DNA of 64,000 nt, from NCBI RefSeq assembly GCF_008831285.2, contig NC_045139.1:27061308-27125307 (forward strand). Reading direction: 5' to 3'. The DNA comes from Nymphaea colorata (taxonomy: Eukaryota; Streptophyta; Magnoliopsida; Nymphaeales; Nymphaeaceae). Below the pieces are notes generated by a model, which saw nothing but the letters and a program-made list of their open reading frames with translations, did no database searches and was not told the DNA's origin. A program made the position numbers and the translations under genes. Below are positions 60,844 through 64,000 of this stretch, one piece after another; position 1 is the first letter of the stretch, and every line of letters begins with the position of its first letter.

Positions 60844-61400
60844 AAGGGTCGTGCATTTAGTTCGTTCTCGAGTTAGACGGAACCCAGCCTTCCACTATGT
60901 TTGGTAGATGGGGAAATGTGAAGATGTTTGAAAAAAATATGAAATGGACAGCCTGTACTCCGTGGGAGGTTTTGGCTGTGCAGATAACCGGAAAATTGTT
61001 CACCACCATCGTCCGGTGAACGATCACCCACTGTTCCGGTCGGATTTTGCCCAAACTGGTACCGAGTACATGCCAAAATCAAGTACAGAGCATCCGGTGG
61101 ACCTCCAGTGGTCGGAGGCTCCGTCGTCTCCATGTCGTCTAAGGAGGGTTCAGTGGGAGACCCGATCTTCGTCTGGGTCACAAGAGGCCTGCACAGGGAT
61201 ACAAGGGATCCGTTGGATCTCCGTCGGCAAGATGCATGTGCAGGGAAGGCGGTTATTTTCTGTCCGCGTCCTCGTCCAGTGTAGTCATCGTTCAAAGGTC
61301 TCCTCCTTGTCGGCGTCCTTGACCGAACGATCGTCCGGCATCGTTCACCTTCGCTGAAAGCGGTGTTTCCTGATTTCCACGTGGCCAACAAAACCCGTCA
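60844..61400. other. GC-richer island, unassigned
   Basis: Balanced-to-GC-rich DNA with overlapping open frames on both strands (172 codons on minus at 60873-61391; 137 on plus at 60944-61357). Neither resembles a family I know, and overlap of long frames on both strands is expected from the composition. It could be a gene 5' region or a fragment of an LTR. Confidence 0.3.
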
Positions 61401-62832
61401 TTCCCTTCTCATCTGGCCTTATTTGTTGTTCAATTTGGCATCATATTTCATTTCAATGCATCATTTCTTCATCTTGAACTTTTATCGTTTCATCAACATG
61501 GGAATAGCTGCAAGTCCCGTCTTAAAGAATGATCAGTCTTTGCGTGCCTATAAATCAAACTCCAACGTAATGGTCGTTTCTTCATCTTGAACTTTTGACA
61601 TCTCAGAAACCTAAAACATGTGTTGTTTTCTGGTTAATTATAGCCTTTGCTGTCAAAAAGGTTAGTCAAGTTCAAACGGTCTTCACTACAAAGTTTTAAA
61701 TTCTGGGAAATGGTCTCTTATTTTTTTAAGAGAGATACCAATAAAATGACAAATCCATATTGCTTCTTTTGCAAGTTTTAATCGATTGAGAAACTGTAGA
61801 CGAAGTTCATTACTTTTCATAATAAAGTTAAAGCTTGATGTATTAATTTTTCATAAAATGTACATAACAAGCTGAACGAAAGATACAGTCTGGCTACAAT
61901 TTCGTTTCTTTTTTTTTTTTTTGTGGGAGAGAGAGATGGACAATCAACTTCAGCTATATGGGTGGTAACCTATATTCAACTTTCTCTCTTTTCTTTTCTT
62001 TTTTTTCCCTTCCTTTCCCTCTATTAAAATCTTTTCTTTTCCATCCATCCAAACATAACCTTAGTTTAACCCCATGTTGGGCTAAGAAGTCTTTGGTTAC
62101 GATCACCGGAAACCTAAGTAAAAAATTTGCAAGAAGCAAGAACAAATATAATGTTTTTTTGTCCTGCATTTACATTACATTAACCTATTTTTGTCAGCTA
62201 GAATATTTTTGTCAGCTTGTTAATTATTATTTTAATTGTTAACTACAACATTAGGTTTATCAGGATTGGTTTTGCTGATTTGGAAAGTTTATATTACTAT
62301 TAGAATTCTTTCGTCTTATATATTTGGAAAGATTTCCGACCTTATATATTCATTTTTTTTTTCGAACTCATGTATTTGGAATAGTAGCTGGAAGCTTATC
62401 CAGATATAGGGCTCGTAGCGCTTTGAACTCAATTTCAATACCCACAAAGAAAGAAAGCATGTATTAGTAAGAGAGCATTTTCAAAAAAGTCCAGATGGTA
62501 AGCTATATGTTGATTTTCCACCTTAACAATAACAAATGGGTAGAAGCAGTGATGCTAAAAAAATGTCACAAATGGGATACACTGACTGTAATTAAGTGCC
62601 AATGGGATCGTCAATGAAAGTAGCATAAGTGATTCATTTAGTGACAATCCATACACCCATTTAAAAAATGAACTTCATTTGTGATGATGGGACCATCATC
62701 ATTAAATTTGGCTTAGTGGTGATCATACTGCAGCAGTAATTAGTGTTGTCGAGACCATCTTTCTTGACGATTGCCCACTATCAGTGATTTTTCAAACACC
62801 AGGTCAGCAACACTGATGGACATTTGGCGGCA
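61401..62832. other. Anonymous A/T-rich DNA
   Basis: No gene, element end or structured repeat recognised apart from poly-T runs near 61910 and 62350. Confidence 0.5.
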
Positions 62833-63005
62833 GGAGCGGAGCCAAGGGAGGGGCCTAGCCCTCCCTAAACAAAATTACATATAAATTTTAGAAAATTTCA
62901 CTTATCCTATATAAAAATATTGAAAAATAATATTTCGGCTCATGTCAAAAATTGGAAACTTTAATTCGACCTCATTCATGAAAAATTTCTCGCTCCACCT
63001 CTGTT
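62833..63005. mobile_element. Miniature element with GGAGCGGAGCC end
   Basis: Begins GGAGCGGAGCCAAGGGAGG and ends near TTTCTCGCTCCACCTCTG, loosely inverted, with an A/T core. Related to 21427-21605. The two sides carry TTTGGCG-like flanks (about 62823 and 63004), which might be a target duplication. Confidence 0.45.
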
Positions 63006-63370
63006 TGGCGTTGAGCACCGTCCGTCTGTCCGTCAGTGATTTTTATTGCAAAACAATGTCATTGTGCATTTAATGCAATGATGAAATACGAGTATTAGTA
63101 AAACATGAGAAATGTTTGGTATTCTCATGGTAGTTCAACATTACTAATTCTCCGTATTAAAGGCAGACTAACACGTTTCTGTGCTATTATTGGAGGGGAA
63201 GGTGCTTAATCAGATCTACAATTCGAAGCAAATCTAATGGTCAGATCACTAAAAAGCCTTTCTCACGAACGAAGAAGATCCCCGCAGGTTACTACAGTTG
63301 TGGCATGAAAATGGCAGGCCTTACCAAACGACAAACAAAAATGCCCATGAGATTTGAACTACTCTGACTC

Positions 63371-63462
63371 AGTGGTGTAGTCACATGGTGACTGGTGTGG
63401 GTAATTGCTCACACCAGTCTCTTAAATTTTTTAATTTTTAAATTAAAATTTTAAATATTTAT

Positions 63463-63513
<51 letters not shown>

Positions 63514-63585
63514 TGTTCCACTAAATTTGAGTATTTTTAGACAAGTGCCATTTCAACAAATTTTTTGGCTTCACCACTAGTCTAA
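63371..63585. mobile_element. Miniature element with AGTGGTG/CACCACT ends and (AT)n core
   Basis: Left end CAGTGGTGTAGTCAC and right end TGGCTTCACCACTAG form an inverted repeat of about 13 bp with two mismatches, around an A/T core that includes an (AT)n run at 63466-63511. No matching target duplication was found. Confidence 0.5.
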
Positions 63586-64000
63586 TCACCTCAATTTTTT
63601 TTTAAAAGACTACGTTATTTTACCCAAGAGCAAAACCCAAATTTAGACTCAATATTCAAATCTAAGATCCAACCTTCAGATCCAAATTAGATCCAAAATC
63701 CATGTTCAGATCCAAATCGAGCATTTCAGACACAAAATTCGAATCGCGTTCAAAACGACAAAATTTGAGCGTCGCGTGTGTACAGACCTTTCCTTTGCTT
63801 TAAGAACTCATTTCTCACCCCAAAACATTTTCTAAACTCAAGTCGCACGCTCGAACGAGTTGACAACCGACTAAACCAAAATCGGATTTGGAGCGAGTTC
63901 GGAGTCGCTCAAAATGGAGTCGACCGCCCTTTTATAATAAAAAAATTTATTTTATATGCCTTTTAGATAAATTAAAAGAGAAAAAATGAATTTTTATGCT
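63586..64000. other. Anonymous right edge
   Basis: Contains a repeated AGATCCAAA/CAGATCCAAAT phrase at 63660-63730 in the style of the A/T-rich miniature elements. No gene is seen. Confidence 0.45.

Noticed and set aside
60873-61391. 172-codon minus-strand frame
   Set aside because: No recognisable domain, overlapped by a 137-codon frame on the other strand, and in GC-richer DNA where long chance frames are expected.

Overview
The window is nuclear DNA of a flowering plant. The evidence is a eukaryotic gene with GT-AG introns and a plastid-type N-terminus, three Ty1/copia LTR retrotransposons primed by initiator-Met tRNA, a decayed Ty3/gypsy element, an endogenous plant pararetrovirus, hAT-type miniature elements with 8-bp target duplications, a TRIM-like array and many AT, CT and AC microsatellites. 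I cannot name the species. Nothing here looks like a bacterial or organellar gene cluster, and I saw no tRNA, rRNA or CRISPR array.

Layout, left to right. 1-1680 is A-rich DNA holding a foldback repeat built on GTATCG/CGATAC palindromes. 2165-7421 is a complete, apparently very young Copia element: 164-bp LTRs identical to each other, a 5-bp target duplication and one open 1412-codon gag-pol frame. 8050-10160 is a broken caulimovirid (endogenous pararetrovirus) RT-RNase H region, itself split by a 305-bp hAT miniature element. 10859-12917 (minus strand) carries the first three coding exons of a plastid LL-diaminopimelate aminotransferase gene. The later exons are not visible, so the next intron either contains the virus and the Copia element and runs off the left edge, or the gene is a fragment.

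13.4-22.2 kb is mostly anonymous repeat debris with two further GGCC-rich miniature elements. From 22.2 kb on, a diverged segmental duplication dominates. Copy A is 22226-33640 and copy B is 47096-59510, and there is a partial inverted copy C at 46100-46870. Each of A and B carries exons of a degenerate FAD-dependent monooxygenase gene followed by an unidentified coding-like block. The copies differ by large insertions that can be read directly by comparing them: a 1073-bp hAT element with captured GC-rich DNA in A, a 3.4-kb segment only in A, and a rearranged 5.5-kb Copia element in B. Between A and B lie a minus-strand Ty3/gypsy remnant (33660-35620), a second Copia element (38081-42907, old, about 7% LTR divergence) inserted in a duplicated block, and long anonymous stretches. 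The last 4.5 kb holds a tandem TRIM-like LTR array and two more miniature elements.

Only two items could still be functional as far as the window shows: the Copia element at 2165-7421, and the 5' part of the aminotransferase gene. I did not find a new defence or metabolic system. The most unusual object is the Copia element at 49924-55467, whose 5' end has been rebuilt with an inverted leader and a duplicated reverse-transcriptase segment.
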